A stretch of DNA of 64,000 bases from Citrus sinensis (GCF_022201045.2 NC_068561.1:24372501-24436500); one strand, 5' to 3'; shown: positions 25,543 through 39,429, numbered from the stretch's first letter. Program-made: numbers and translations. The notes: a model not told the origin generated them from the sequence alone.

Positions 25543-27795
25543 AGGACTCACTTAGTTCGATTGATAATAAAGAAATTTAATTAATAAGGATTTCAGGTGT
25601 TTAGAAGAAGTGCTTTCATCTTCTAAATGTTTCTCTTTTTTTTTTTTAATTTATAAAAATGTTACTATTAATACAATAAAGACAATAAATAAACTACGTC
25701 ATGTCAAAAGCACGCTTAAAAGGACTAGTGGGAGGTGTTTGTTCATTTGACTTTAGTGGTGAATGTGACCATCAATTTGAATGGAGTTTAAGTGGTGTTT
25801 GGTTTTTGACAATTTAATGGTGGAATACGACTGCACTGAATTATACTAACGTAAGTCGTTTGTTTCTTTTTCTGACCTCATGAAGATTTTCATTTTTTTT
25901 TTACATTAGATAAAAGTTATAATTTGGTTACTAATAACGAAAAAATGGGATAAATACATAGTATATCTGCTACACTGCAGTCACGCCCAAACTTTAATAG
26001 AGTTATTAAGTATATTTTTAAAGATATTTTTTCCTAGTTATTTTATTTACATTCACATACAGTTAAACCCTATAATAAGACGTGGGTGCCATTTAATTGA
26101 GATGATAAAATCTCATATTGAAAACAGGAGGTTTGGAATTAAATATTTTTACAATCAAACAAGTATATAATAACAAATTACCATAGTGATGCACAATTTG
26201 AGGAAAAAATTAAGTACATGATATCAAATTTAAGGCCTAGACATATTATAATGCAATGCATTAAAATGGGCTAATTATTATTTTTTTCTTTTTTGATAGA
26301 ATAATTCTCTGCCGTTGAATAAGTATGCATTCTTGACAACACACAATGCTTTTGCCATCGATCACACGCCATCCCACACAGGAGTTCCTCGATTAACCTT
26401 TACAAATCAAGAAGATAATGTTACTCAACAGCTAAAAGTACGAGTATTTACTAAACTTTTGCTCTTCTTTTTATTTGTTCTGAAAATAGTCCTCAAACTA
26501 AATTCAATCCAAAATAATAATTGAAATCTAAAGATTTATGTAAGCATTTGTTTAATTTGTAGAATGGCGTTCGAGGCTTAATGCTCGATACTTATGATTT
26601 TAAAGGAGATGTCTGGTTGTGTCACTCATTTGGAGGAAAATGCCATGACTACACCGCATTTGTATGTTGATTTTTTTTTTTTTCTTTCTTACTAAAAGTT
26701 AGTAGATTTCGAAATTTTATTCAATTAAGTATTTGTTATGATGAAGAGAAATATTATTGATCAAGTAGGAACCGGCAATTGACACACTGAAGGAGATTGA
26801 AGCATTCATGTCATCAAAGCCAGCAGAAATTGTGACATTGATTTTAGAAGATTATGTTCAAGCCCCAAACGGACTCACAAAAGTGTTTGCTGAAGCTGGA
26901 CTGATGAAATATTGGTTCCCAGTTTCAAAAATGCCCAGAAATGGTGAAGATTGGCCTTTAGTTAGCGACATGGTCGCTAATAACCAAAGGCTACTTGTTT
27001 TCACATCAAATAAATCTAAACAAGAAAGTGAAGGAATTGCTTATCAATGGAGCTACATGGTTGAAAATAAGTGTAAGAAACCACTTCATTATTATTATTT
27101 TTTTTTTCCTTGTAATTTTCTTAGGGTTAATATCGCTGCACTCCCCAACTGTTATATGAATGATATTTTTATAGATGGGAATCGTGGGATGCATGCCGGG
27201 AGTTGCTCTAATAGAGCAGAATCATCACCACTCAATGACGAGAGAAAATCTTTGGTATTGGTGAATTACTTCAAGTCCCTTCCTATCAAGCGAACCGCAT
27301 GTGTGCATAACTCCGGGCATCTTATTGACATGCTTCACACTTGCTATGCTGCTGCTGGCAACCGGTGGGCTAACTTTGTTGCTGTTGATTACTACAAGGT
27401 ATAATGAATTCGGAGCACATTCCCTTCCCTCTTTCAGTTTTGTCTTTGATCTTTGCTTGATTTGCTAACCAATCAAAAGGCGATTCTATATTTTAAGTTG
27501 ATTTTGATTACATACACGTGTTGAATTCTTTCACTTGCATTCTTCACACTTGAAGTTGATTTCTCTAACATGATATCATAATCAAACTCGTTTTCAAATA
27601 TGGACACATGTTCAAATGCAATTGAACCAATGCACATTCAGGTTCCGACATATTGAGCTAATTTGTTGTACAATGCAGAGGAGTGAAGGACGAGGTTCAT
27701 TTCAAGCTGTTGATACTCTAAATGGAAGGCTTTTATGTGGGTGTGATGATGTTCATGCTTGCGCGGTGAGCTCTCTAAATCCCTTGGTTAAGTAG
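24686..27795 (+). CDS. PI-PLC X domain-containing protein, tandem copy 2 (last exon uncertain)
   Basis: Exons 1-7: 24686-24775, 24872-24994, 26300-26437, 26563-26661, 26769-27072, 27175-27398, 27679-27765, all in the same phase and almost all the same size as copy 1. Signal peptide MGPSRNLISIIFSVSVLLM, Cys-rich CSSDGDCEAGLYCFSCPERF, catalytic THNAFAID and VWLCHSFGGKCHDYTAF, ILEDYVQAPNG, WANFVAVDYYK, LLCGCDDVHACA. The short final exon (PGSTAGAC in copy 1) was not found; reading through the exon 7 donor adds AVSSLNPLVK and stops at 27793-27795, the end used here. A very weak exon 8 candidate lies near 28695. Exon 1 has GQRK where copy 1 has GQCR, losing one Cys. Intron 2 has grown to 1.3 kb by a MITE and TA runs. 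The catalytic domain looks functional; the C-terminus may have decayed. Confidence 0.82.
25292..25538. mobile_element. MITE in PLC copy 2 intron, embedded in (TA)n
   Basis: A foldback element at 25339-25512 (174 bp) has 20-bp perfect terminal inverted repeats, AGTAGTTTTTCAATCAGGGA on the left and its reverse complement at 25493-25512. The arms continue for about 50 bases (25339-25391, 25455-25512) with a 7-base indel. Each end abuts a long (TA)n run (25292-25336 and 25513-25538), consistent with insertion at TA as in Tc1/mariner-type elements. Superfamily is inferred from the TA target only. No coding capacity. Confidence 0.75.
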
Positions 27796-30700
27796 CTTTG
27801 CTAATCTTGTGATTTTCTTCAGAGTTAAATCATTGGCACCTTCTTATAATCTTTATAAAATCCCTGTTACATTATAATTATATTGAAGGACAAAATAATT
27901 CTAATTATACGATTATATTTCTCTCTCTAATTTTTTACATTCATACTACTACATCAAAGTTTTTTACACTTTTTGTTCTCACAAACACTTTTACATTCTG
28001 AACTATTTTTTTTTTTAAATAACTATTTGAGTGGATTTTTAATTCTACTTAATTCACACACACACATTATATATATATATATATATTAATTAATTGTTTT
28101 TTGAGTTAAATATATATGATTTAATAATTCAGAAATTTGTAAAGAGAAAAAAAATTGTAATCGGAGTCGTTTGGAAAAAGATGATTTTTTTTTTTTTTTT
28201 CATTTTGAACCATAGACAAACTGAAAAAATAGGAAAATGATATTTTAGAATTACACTAGGTTTCGACACAAAAGGAGTTTGAAAAGAAACTACAGGGGTG
28301 CCAATAGTCCCTCTGTTTCTTTAAATCCGGTAATTAGCTCTTAGCATTCATTCTACTCTTGAAAACAACGTCAGCCCATTTGATGCCCATTAGTATTGAG
28401 CTGGGCTTGACGGACTGGGGCATAATGGCCCAAACATGTTAGGCAAGATCAATAAAATTTGTTTGAAAATAATATTCAACAATTCAAGCAGTTTGGGATT
28501 TGGCAGCAATGTGAAAAAAACATTCAGGCAAGTCTCTGTAAATAGCTTCATCAAACTGTTAGAAGTTACCGTTAATTCTTTGCAATAAGGTTGTCACCAT
28601 TATCGTTGAATAGTGATTTGCAGAATTGTATAGAATATATAAAGTTAAAATTTTCTGGAGCTATAAACCAGAAACAATGCTTTGCAAATCCAGCAGCACT
28701 GCACTACTCATATATAATTGAAGTGATTAAATTATTATTCTATGTTTTTGCATAAAGGGTCTTTAATTTTTTTTCATATTATTTTGCTTCTCCAAAGTTT
28801 AACAACGACACTTTAATTTTAATAAGTAAATGGGGCAAGTGGGATTCAGGTTGCCGTGCAATATCTGAATAAAATTATATATGTTCCGAGTCGCTAATAA
28901 AGCCATTTCTATGATATATTCGTTAATGAATAATGCTCAAATACAGCTTTTTCTTCAGAAGCATTGATTAATCATGTGGTTCCATGTTGCCTTGCATGAA
29001 AAATGGCCTACAAAGAGAAGCAGCAAGATTGTTTAAATTGAAAGCAAGTAATTGTAAAATGAAAAAAGAGATCAACCTGTAACCATACTTTCAATCTCAC
29101 ACTACATCATATGTATATGGCAATTAAATAGCACTCAATTTTCTGATGATTACTAGTTCCACCCGACACACTGGGGCCTTTAACAGTAGGGGCAGCAAAA
29201 CAGTGATCAGTCTCATCGTTGTCCATTTCAATAATTGAAACATGTAATGCACGATTGGTATATATCCATAGTTACATAATAAAAAATTGGAAATGTTTTT
29301 CCTCACTAGTTTAATTTTTTTATGTTAGTTAATACATATTCATAAAGATCGTACTGTTAATTATATGATTCCAACTAGCTCCCTGTTCCCAATACAAATT
29401 TAAAAACCGCTCAATTTGTTAGTGGGGGAAAAAAAAAACGTTTGATGAGTTCTCGAGGTGTTAGCTACAACTTGATGATCGCATCTGCAAGTGATATAAT
29501 CTAATTACAATCATGACGTGATTAAATGGAAATGACTTTTATTAGGGCGGAATTTCTAAAGTTGTAATGAAAAGATGGGCAACTGTGGACACAGTACTCC
29601 TTAGCTAGGAAGCTATGTGAGAGATTTGGTTGATTCCTTATACTGTATCGTCCAAATTTGGGTTGACTAGAAGTGCTTTTGGGGTCAAAATTCTTCACAA
29701 TATGTCTTTCAAATCTTAAATTTGAAAGGCTAGTTCATTCATGTGACAGACAGAAGTTTGAATGTTTTGATATGATTTGCTGATTGACTGCAATTTGAGG
29801 GAGAACACACATGCAAAAGGTGACAAATTGATCATCACTGCCGCCCTTATAAAAGGCGTGATTCACGTTACTTTACAAATTTGATAAAACGGAATGTGCC
29901 GGATTAGGGCACTGTTGTTACTCATAAAATAACTTCTGAGAAATGCGCGCAATCGATTAAAAACTTTTTAAACGCGGACGTTCGAATTTTATTAATTAAA
30001 ATGATGCTCTCCATTGCTTCATATTGCTGCAAAATTGTGTTTGAGTTGCTCCATTGCTGTGAAACAGTGTTATATTACTTTTGTTTTGTTGTAAAATAAT
30101 ATCGCATTTGCACTGTGCATGGCTCTTTTTTATTGCAAAGTAGTGTTTCATTGCTCTACTTATTACTCAAATAATCTAATATCTTATGAATATAAGTACT
30201 TTTCATTTTAGAATTAGTTAAAGCACTAACAAGGAACATAGTATTAGATAGTGTTCCAGCTAAAGTAGTTAACACGTACAATCGAATTCAATCCGGATAA
30301 TATGAGACTTTAGCATCAAGCTAGTTTTATAAGACTTAACAACTTTTATTAGATTGATTAGGGATTTGAAATTGGTGTGCAGCATGTGAGTGAGTAGGTT
30401 AGGAGGTATCTAACACATGCTAGGAACTTAAGATCATAACAATTAAAATCCATGTAATAATTGTTATAATATGAACATCATTAAAATAATAATAATTATA
30501 ATAGTAATATGGTGTGATCATATGAGATCTAAATGATTGACCTAATTTTTGCTTTCACTAGCAACATGCTTCAATGTCTCTTCGTGCGAGAATGATGGGC
30601 TTCATGTTATTGGTGTATGAAACAAATATTATAAAATTACTCAAACAAGAGAGAAATTAGGTACCCTCGTGCAAGCCTATTAAATATGACTATGATTTCA

Positions 30701-32813
30701 AAGTATGTATAATCACAAAATCTTTGTTGTTTGACTACATGCATGTGTTGGAATTTGTCTTCAACACAAATTGTTAATACATGGAAAATTAGGTGTCAAA
30801 GCTTTGATTTTTTTTTTTCGAGGCCATGATGAGAATCGACATCCATTGAAGAATATATATATATATATATATATGAAGAAGTGGTAGTGCTTCAAAAATT
30901 AACAATGAAAAGTTTGCTTGAGTCCACATTGATACTAATCATTTACTCATCACCACGGTGAATTTGATTCCACACTTGACGATTTAATATGGTGCCTACT
31001 CAACTGTTGATATTGTTAACTAATGATAAAATTTATCCTTAAATATTAACTTATAAGACAAAGGTGTTCATAAATTCATCTACTCTTATATATCTTTCTA
31101 CGAAAAAAGTAAAAGAGTTAAAAAAACTGTTAAAAAGTTTAAACTGATAAATAAGAATCTAATATAAGTTCTCTTAAGTGAAACATAAACTAAATCATTA
31201 AGACATTTAATTTGCTCTCATATTAAGTTAGAGAAACTATTTGATTCAATAAATTAAGCTGATAGTGATGGGTACAGATCCAACGATTATATTGAAGACA
31301 AATGTTAAGAAAGACAGTGACACTAACCCTTACAATTTTTATACGAAAATATTCCATGGATGCATGGTTGGGCTCACAAACTGTTTGGTTCTTGTCAATT
31401 GTCTTTATCGTACCAAGGACGATCGATACTTAACCCACGAGGGGGTAACATGCAACATTGGCAAATTTTTTTCCCATTGTTGCTTTGCTGCAACAAAAAG
31501 GAAATATAAATACAAAACCAGCTTCATTGCAACCCCACTAGTGCTAAATTTCATCCTCATTGTGGCCAAACAAGCACTGGGATCACATGGTTTTGGTATC
31601 AACTTTATAACATAAGGTTACCTAATGTGGGCTTAACTGAAAAAGAAGTGGAAAAAAGAATTTTGATAAAAAGAATATTAAGATCAATGAGAAATGAAGA
31701 AACAACAGCAGAGACAAGCACTTAAGCATCAACCATCATCAAACAAATTGCAATTGAATGGGGGGACCTTTTAACACATGGGGAGTGGAGCCATCTTCTA
31801 AAAAGCTAAGAATCTTTTGCAAAATGGTGGTTGGAAGCACACACTTGGGGCAAATGCGAACACCGTTGTTTAATTTCTGTTGATAGTCTCAATCTTAATT
31901 ATTAGAATAATATTCATATTTGCATGTCAATCTTTCTTCTGGCTATTTTATGTTATCTTAATTTATTCCAATTGCTAGTTTTTTGGATGATGAGATGGAG
32001 AGACTTTGACGACATCTTGGAGTAGAGGAGCTTCAATACTGGAATCGAAATTCCGTAACACATAGTTTACAACTCAAAACGAGTCCGCACAAACGAATTC
32101 AAGCCATCTTGTAACCCAAAAAAAAAAGTCTATTTTGTAACAAAAATCTACAAAATTTGAAAACATAATGTTAACAACAGCTGTATGGATTTCACAACAA
32201 TTGATACCATTCCCTAACATAGCCAAACCATCTTTGTAAGGGAAAAAGAGTCAGAAACATTAACTTCTATTATTCTATATTAACATCAATTAATAGCTGG
32301 TAAATATGGTTGGAAAAGTTGTTAAGAAGTAAATTTGAGCCAGAGCAATAACTATTAAGTCCAATTCTGTGCAAGCAGCACACATGACCTTCACCGTCGT
32401 ATTTGGTACAAAAATTTGAATTGAATATACCAAGTATTAACTCACTTTCCTATTCTTTTCAAAAAAAAAAAAAAAACTCACTTTCCTATTCAAAACAACA
32501 AAAAACAAAATAATTAAATAAAGTGGTATTTCTGTTCTGTGGGTTCTTTCGAAGTGGGAAATATTTAACAATGCAATTGACACAGAGTTATGAAATAACA
32601 ACTCTCTTTCAAACGATCGAGTTCTTTTCATCTCGATTAGCGAACCAATAGTTTGACCAAGGCTTGCATTTTACGGAGCCAAGCGAAGTGACAGACTCAA
32701 TAAGTAATCTTCATTGAGCCGATCAAAAGTCAAGCTTTTGTTGTGGGTTCAAATTATTAATTTAATCTAGCTTTTTTAATTAGCTTTACAGGTGCATATG
32801 ATCCAGGTATGTG

Positions 32814-32864
<51 letters not shown>

Positions 32865-35800
32865 GTATGTATAGTCACAATAACTAACAAACCAAATCAA
32901 AATTATGACCTAAGAGATGATGATTATTGAACGTAAGCCTTGAATAAAAATGCATGCATCACCTTGATTTAATGAAACAAACAAATTTATTTGTAACAAT
33001 TGAACCTAAGCATCACCCTTGAGGCTTGATCCAATCCTGTTGCCGAAGATATGACAAACTATAGTTCACTCATTAAATTCAATCCTGGCTGCAATCCTTC
33101 ACATCATGACTACTAGCTACTGATAATATAGGAGACTAATCAAGCATAATGTTAAAAACACGAGCCAATTATGATATGATTAGTGTCAATATAAATAGGA
33201 ATTTGATTTTGAGACTTAACTCTTGTTCCATTTTAAAAGCTCTTATCCCATTGATGATATAGAAAGAACAAATCATATCTTATCGTAGTTGGACTAATCT
33301 AAATTGTCTTAGATAACTACAAAAACCCTACAACATATTCCGTAGCCAAACTGTCCACAAAAACTATAAAAAGGGTGTGCAAGAAGTGAATGAGAGTGAA
33401 TGCGAATTTTTAATTTCTCTCTTCTTTTAGGGTTAGAGAGAGAGAGAGAGAGAGCATGGGACCAAAGAATGGAGGTGACAGTTAACAAAGAGACAAAGAT
33501 TAGGGGAGGTGAGAAATATCAAAGCAATTGGAAAGAGGCCAAAGAGACGACAAGTCAATCAATTTCAGTGAATAAAAACAGATGCACGTGTACATGAGGA
33601 ACCCACACGTGCACACAAAAATGATGATTATTATTATGGGGATAAAGATGGGTGTGCATGGAGACATACACAATCAGACAAATCATCTGACATTCTTTAA
33701 TCTCCTCTTTCTGCGCACTTCTTTGTAGATCTGATTCTGCTCTGCACACACATCATTTACAAATTTCCATTTTTCTTTTCTCATTTGTTTTTCTTTTTGA
33801 AGTTGGCAATGGGCAACTCAGATTGCTAATCTCAAGACAGCCTTGATTTCTGCCTCCTGTTCTAGTTTTCTTTTTTTTTATTATTTTTTTTCATAAAAAA
33901 ATAGTAGAGAACAGAATACCACTTGTGTATTTGTTCTTCCTTTTTTTGGGTAGGGTTCGAGTTTTTGTTTAAGACTTTTTTATTTTAAAGTATGTAAGGG
34001 TAGATTTAACTTATTTTTATGAGACTCTTGAACCTTGACCGCAATCCATGTACTTATTATAGGTTTTATGGTAATTTTAGTATATGAAAATTACTTAATA
34101 AAAGTTCAAAGAACATCATCAGTAGATTTTTTTAATTTAATTTTTTAAATACTTATATATTCAGTCATATGATAGATAAAAGAGCGAAAAATAAAATAAC
34201 AATAATTACAATACTTTTCTCTCTCCAAGAATAATGAGATATAAAATAATGTTATACTAATTAAAAGTTTCAAAAGATTTTTTAAATAGGAACATCATCA
34301 ATAGATTTTTTAATGAAAGAAGAACAATTTTATTTTAAAAAACTAATTTGAAGAGATTTTTTAAAATTATTTTTTATTGATATGACTCTTTACATAAATA
34401 TTAAAATCTCATTTAAAAAGTATTTTGATGATGTTGTCGTTAACTAATCTCTGATAATGAGAATTTATAGTTCTAAGCAAAAGAAGTAACATGTTATTTT
34501 AGTTATGATGAAAATTAAAATAATGACTATCTAACAATAATGAAGAAAAATGAGTTCTTTAGGTAAATAAGAGCATCGAATCGTCACTTATTATGAACTC
34601 TCTTTTTTTGTGTTAAATGATTTTCTCCGATATTTAACAACAAAATCCTTGTCTTTACAACTATTTACACCCATCGTTTTCATAAAAAAAAACTATACAA
34701 ATCCCAGATTATCTGAACATTCATACAAATTCAAATCAACCTAATTTCATAGTCATACGTGCATGAACCACACGTGTGCATAAAGAGAGAGAAACAGCGG
34801 TGTCAATAATTAGAAGGAAATAATGGTGAGGAAGAAGAGTGAGAGGCACCAAAATCGTAGCAGAAAAAGCACAAAACTACAAAAAGGAGGCCCTCGTGCA
34901 ACCAAGACGTTTTAATTGTACATCACAACTTTATCACATAATAAATTAAACAAATAATAAATAAATTTATGATATTAATATCGAATTGATTGAGTGGACG
35001 AATGAAAAATGAAAATAAAGCAAAAGGGTGTTAACTTAAATTTCGCTGCTATGTGAGTAGACAGTAGACATTCCCTCTCTCTTATGCCAAATGATGCGAT
35101 GGCCCCTAAACTTAAATCATTGAATGTTACATCTTTATAGATCTCTATCTTCCATCTTCCTTTTCATCCCCTTTCTTCATTGTTTTATAAACTATTTTTA
35201 TATATTGTTTTATAAAATGATCAATGTCATCCTCTTCCATGTCATTGGATGAGTTGTCATAGAAACAGCTTACCGTGTCGGCACTACTTGTTCCAAATAA
35301 TTGTTTCTATATGTATGTCGTGTTAAATCAATATTTTTGTAAGATTACTTGACAAATAATATTGAAAGACTAATAGGTGCTTATTTTGCCATTTGTCATA
35401 TGCTTGTGTATCCAACGAGACACCAATTCCAAATTGCCAATTCATATGTCTATATTTCCATTGCAAGTCCATCTCGCAACTTTGCAAATTTAATGAGTTA
35501 ACCCCATTAATCATTGACATTCGTTCGTTCGAACAAGTATTCTTAAATGTAAACACCATATATATTTTTTAATTATAATATTCATTTACTTTAAAAATAT
35601 ATTGAAATGCACTCGAATTTAACATCTCAACCAATTCAAGTGCCTTACATATTTCTATGATTCAAAACCTTCGGATATTTGTATTAGAAAATTGTTATTA
35701 TACAATATATATATATATATTAGTGTTAAAAAAAATTAAACCTTTTTGGAACTTTTGATGGTCTGAGAAAAGGGAATTGCATCTTTAGTGTCAAATCCCT

Positions 35801-36570
35801 TTCTAAGGATCTCCCCATGGATCCACACTTTACTTCAAGTCACCATCCAATCCAACTTTAGTGCCACATCAAGACAAGGTATCAAATTCAACAAAAGTCA
35901 ATAGCAAATTGATCGACCGATTGAAACCATGGGATTGAGGGCAATGGTTATATGAATGAATGAGTACAACCGATGTGAGCAAGCCATTAAGCATCTTGAT
36001 TAGACCCATCGATGGGTGAGCGTGTACACCTACTGCACGGAGATGCCCAAAAGATACGAGCAATTTGCATGTTTGATGCAATAAACCCCACAACCGAGGA
36101 CACAAGTTTTGTGACCATTCATGACGATCATTCTTGTGGCAATACATAGTACATCCATATATTATCATATTATATTTCAAAAGCATATAAATTATGTGAC
36201 AAAATTTTATTAAATGATTGTATGAACAGAAGAAAGAGACTAAAATTTTCAATGTAAATGTTAAGAGCACGCGTATTTTTTTATTGTTTGTGTATAGTTC
36301 TTAAACTATCCCATTTACATACATATTTAGTGTTCAATTTTTTTGGGTCTATTTTAATTCAAGGTTATTTAGAAAAAGAATAAAATTGAATTGTGACATA
36401 CACTTAATATCTCCCAACAAAAAGCATATTAAAAATTTCATCATACGGGATGACATATTGACATCAATTTTTAATATTACTGAAAAAGAAAGTGGTCAAT
36501 TGGATGATGGTCCAATTAATGGTCCAAAACAAGTGAAATATAAATGTTTATTAGTTAGGTTAGTTAGGAA
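27796..36570. other. Gene-poor region, 8.8 kb
   Basis: A/T-rich with poly(T) tracts and (TA)n (about 28070-28086, 30858-30874) but no coding family motif on either strand. A compound (GT)n(TA)n(TGTA)n microsatellite is at about 32811-32873, a GA run at 33433-33454 and a short TA run at about 35705-35720. Frames at 31265-31615 and 35869-36270 have no recognisable domain and are regarded as chance. No tRNA, rRNA or known microRNA was recognised. Confidence 0.55.
32811..32873. repeat. Compound microsatellite (GT)n(TA)n(TGTA)n
   Basis: GT units lead into TA units, then TGTA units, an interrupted simple repeat typical of replication slippage. Confidence 0.85.
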
Positions 36571-36950
36571 TAGGGATGGCAATTTTTCTTGATGGAATGG
36601 GATCCTGCGGGATTCCATCCCATTTGGGACGGGATTGGGACATATTTTTATCCCATAAAAAAATTTAGGGACGGGATTGAGCCATTTTTTTATCCCAATT
36701 ACATATGCGGGACGGGAGTGGGATTGACAAATTCCATCCCATCCTGTCTCATTACCGATTAAGAATGGAAATTTTTCCAATTGAGATGGGATTCCGCCGG
36801 ATCCCGTCTCTTTTGGGACGGGATTGGGACATATTTTTGTCCCAAAAAAAATATAAGGATGGGATTTGGACGTTTTTTCATCCCATTTGCATATATGGGA
36901 TGGGACTGGGATTGGTAAATCCAATCCCATCCCGTCCCATTGCCAACCCT
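36571..36950. mobile_element. Non-autonomous hAT-like element with internal duplication
   Basis: Begins TAGGGATGGCAAT and ends ATTGCCAACCCT, an imperfect terminal inverted repeat of hAT type. It is flanked by GTTAGGAA (36563-36570) and CTTAGGAA (36951-36958), a 7/8 match to an 8-bp target duplication. The interior is two diverged direct units of about 180 bp (near 36600-36770 and 36785-36945), each rich in GGGA(T/C)GGGATT and its complement TCCCATCCC. No transposase; 380 bp. Frames on both strands over it are repeat artefacts. Confidence 0.75.
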
Positions 36951-36958
36951 CTTAGGAA

Positions 36959-39429
36959 TTGGGTTGCATAGTTCAGTTGGGCATAGTGTGGTCCAATTTT
37001 TATAATTGATAATTTTGATGATGAATGGTTTACTTTACCTATTCACGAATATAAACAAAATTTATCCATTTGTACCCTATGCTATTTTCATCTAATTTCC
37101 CGTTTTAATGGAATGACAATAATAATGTTAGAGCTTGTAGAACATATAATTAAACCTAGCTCATTTAATTTGTATGTTACCACCACGTTGGATCTTTAAT
37201 TACCAGAGAGCAGATTGCATTAACTTGTATTTGTTTGCTTTACTGGTTTGATTTTAAATATCCAAGGACCATCTTAGGACCATCGTTTGCACGCATGCCA
37301 ATATAGTTGTAGTTTCATCTTTAAAGAACTATTAATGGCTTCTAAATAATAAAGCACTCAAAAATTCAATATGGGAAATAATATTTGAACATGGATGCAA
37401 ATTTTTCTATATTTGAACCAAAAATAGTAAATATGTCATTTTGAATTTTGATCCTCCTTCTTGAAGCCTATTATGTCTTTATTTTATCCTTAATCTCATG
37501 GTATACTGTTTCTTATTTAAGATACAAAATTTTGTGTTATAATTTATAGAAAAGTTGATTTGGTATAATTAATAAAAAATTGCAATGGTTCCAAGATCTC
37601 CAGTACTTTTAATGAGGAAAGATTTTTTTTTTTTTGAAAGTTCAAAAGTAAATCCGGTCAGTTTTGACCAATCTAACATTTAGACTGATATACACAGTAA
37701 AATTATAATTTGCAACGACTTACTTGTTTGCCTTTTACTATTTAAATATCAGTAACAATTCAAAATCTAGTTTCTTTATAGCCTAAGCCGCCAGTTTAGA
37801 ATAACAACGTGATCAATCCCGTATATGGCCCGCAAATTTCGGGATATAAAGCAAATATTTTTGGTGAAGGGCGGTGGAGATCTTGCTGTGTTATGGCAAT
37901 TTTTTTTCCTCCCTTAATCAGAGTGGCAAAAAGATAAAATGTTTTATCATAAGCAGCTGACAAAGCATGCCAATAGCAAAGCTACAAATCCTCATATCTT
38001 GTTAAGTCAATTGATGTGATTTGTGGGAAACTAAGTGTTTTATCTCATTCTCCTACAAAGCTCCACCAATTAATCATTGTACCCCTTTTGAAATTAATTA
38101 GCAAGGAGAAAAAACAAACTCCCTTTATCTCATTCTTTAGCAAGGGTGTGCAACAAATTTGCGGATTTGAGATGTGATGATTTACGCGTTAATAATGTCT
38201 GTACTGGCTTCGTTATATCACTATCACATATTTTATTGAAAAAAAATTGTAAGATGCTAAGATTGGTGGTATAAAATTGCAAATCAAATACTGTTTAAGT
38301 CTTAACAGGTAGAATATTGGTGTGCGAACCATTAATCAGATAGTGAAACACTATTCAAGATTGCGCCATGTAGATGGACAGTTCAAAAAGTCAATGCTCA
38401 ATAGAACAGTCTCATGGTCTTCTAGGAACCACAGTCCACAGCTACCAAAGAGCTGGAAATGGGCAGCCTAAGATTCAATTCAAACTTTCAGATTTGGTGT
38501 TAAGCCAAAAACTCACTCTCTCACTTCACTTATTCACATGGTAAGCCAAGACCGTCGTCGTGTAGTGAATTTATGTAATTCCATGAATGAGTTTAGCAGA
38601 TCTTGTTTGACAGACATGTGAAGCTCCGGGGCTCGCAATGTATTTTGCCTTTTTTGCTATTGGGTCCAATGGGGTGCTCCGCATGTGGGTGCCTTCACTT
38701 TTTTTAAACTCAATTATAAATTAGCTCTCTAGTCTCTCCTTTCCCCACTTAATCAAATAATACCCAAATCATCATTTTCTTGTAAACACCAATCTCTTTC
38801 CTTTCTTAAACAATAAATTCTTGCTGTAAATACTCCTATTTAATTACCAAATTAACATTCATTACTAATAACCTTGAATACTGCGTTGGGTAGTTGATTT
38901 ATCTTTAATACAATCATGTATTAAATTGTGATGATCTTTAAGATCCCAAATTCAAAACATTCCACTAATGATAATAATTAACAATACTAGACTTTGACAA
39001 AGAATAATATTAAATATTTCTAGATTTATCGTACAAATTTCTCATAATGTGGCATAGGATATGGATTCATTTAGACAATGTATAATTTTTCACTATATTT
39101 ATGGGAGTTTATTATATTATTTTAAAATTTACGTAGTGGGTGTTATTTGATTTCGAATAAATCTTTTTCTACGTAGCACCGCTTACTTAGAATTCCGAGT
39201 AAGCTTTTACTACTGCTACCTGTAGATTAGGGTCCCTTCCAAGTAGGGCGCATGGTTTGGAACTATGTGGCCATTCTCTCTCTCTCTGCACGGAGTTCAA
39301 ATGCCTATAAATGTGCACAATTCTGGCTAAACTCTGAACTAGAACAAGCCCATATAACAATTACAGTTTCTTTATCTGTGTGCGTAGTTGAGCTTTCAGC
39401 TCTGTTTGCTTCTTGCCTTGGGAGCTTTA
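36959..39429. other. Intergenic, left of CYP85A
   Basis: About 2.5 kb, A/T-rich, no supported genes. The right end carries the CYP85A core promoter and a CT-rich leader (CTCTCTCTCTCTG near 39277). Confidence 0.55.
39306..39312 (+). promoter_or_regulatory. TATA box of CYP85A
   Basis: TATAAAT, 118 bases before the ATG at 39430, with the transcription start expected about 30 bases downstream. The brassinosteroid response element CGTG(T/C)G was not seen in the 900 bases upstream. Confidence 0.6.

Noticed and set aside
25793-25995. MITE from GTGGTGTTTGGTTTTT to CACGCCCAAAC
   Set aside because: Ends share only a few bases and no target duplication is visible.
31265-31615. 116-codon open frame as a gene
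   Set aside because: No domain, no promoter or splice context, and composition equals the surrounding spacer.
36496-36971. Proteins of about 88 and 144 aa on opposite strands
   Set aside because: Both read through the GGGATGGG/TCCCATCC repeats of the hAT-like element; the peptides are repetitive artefacts.
39388-39429. Upstream start for CYP85A
   Set aside because: The codon at 39388 is TTG, not ATG; the first ATG in frame is at 39430 and gives the usual 465 aa.
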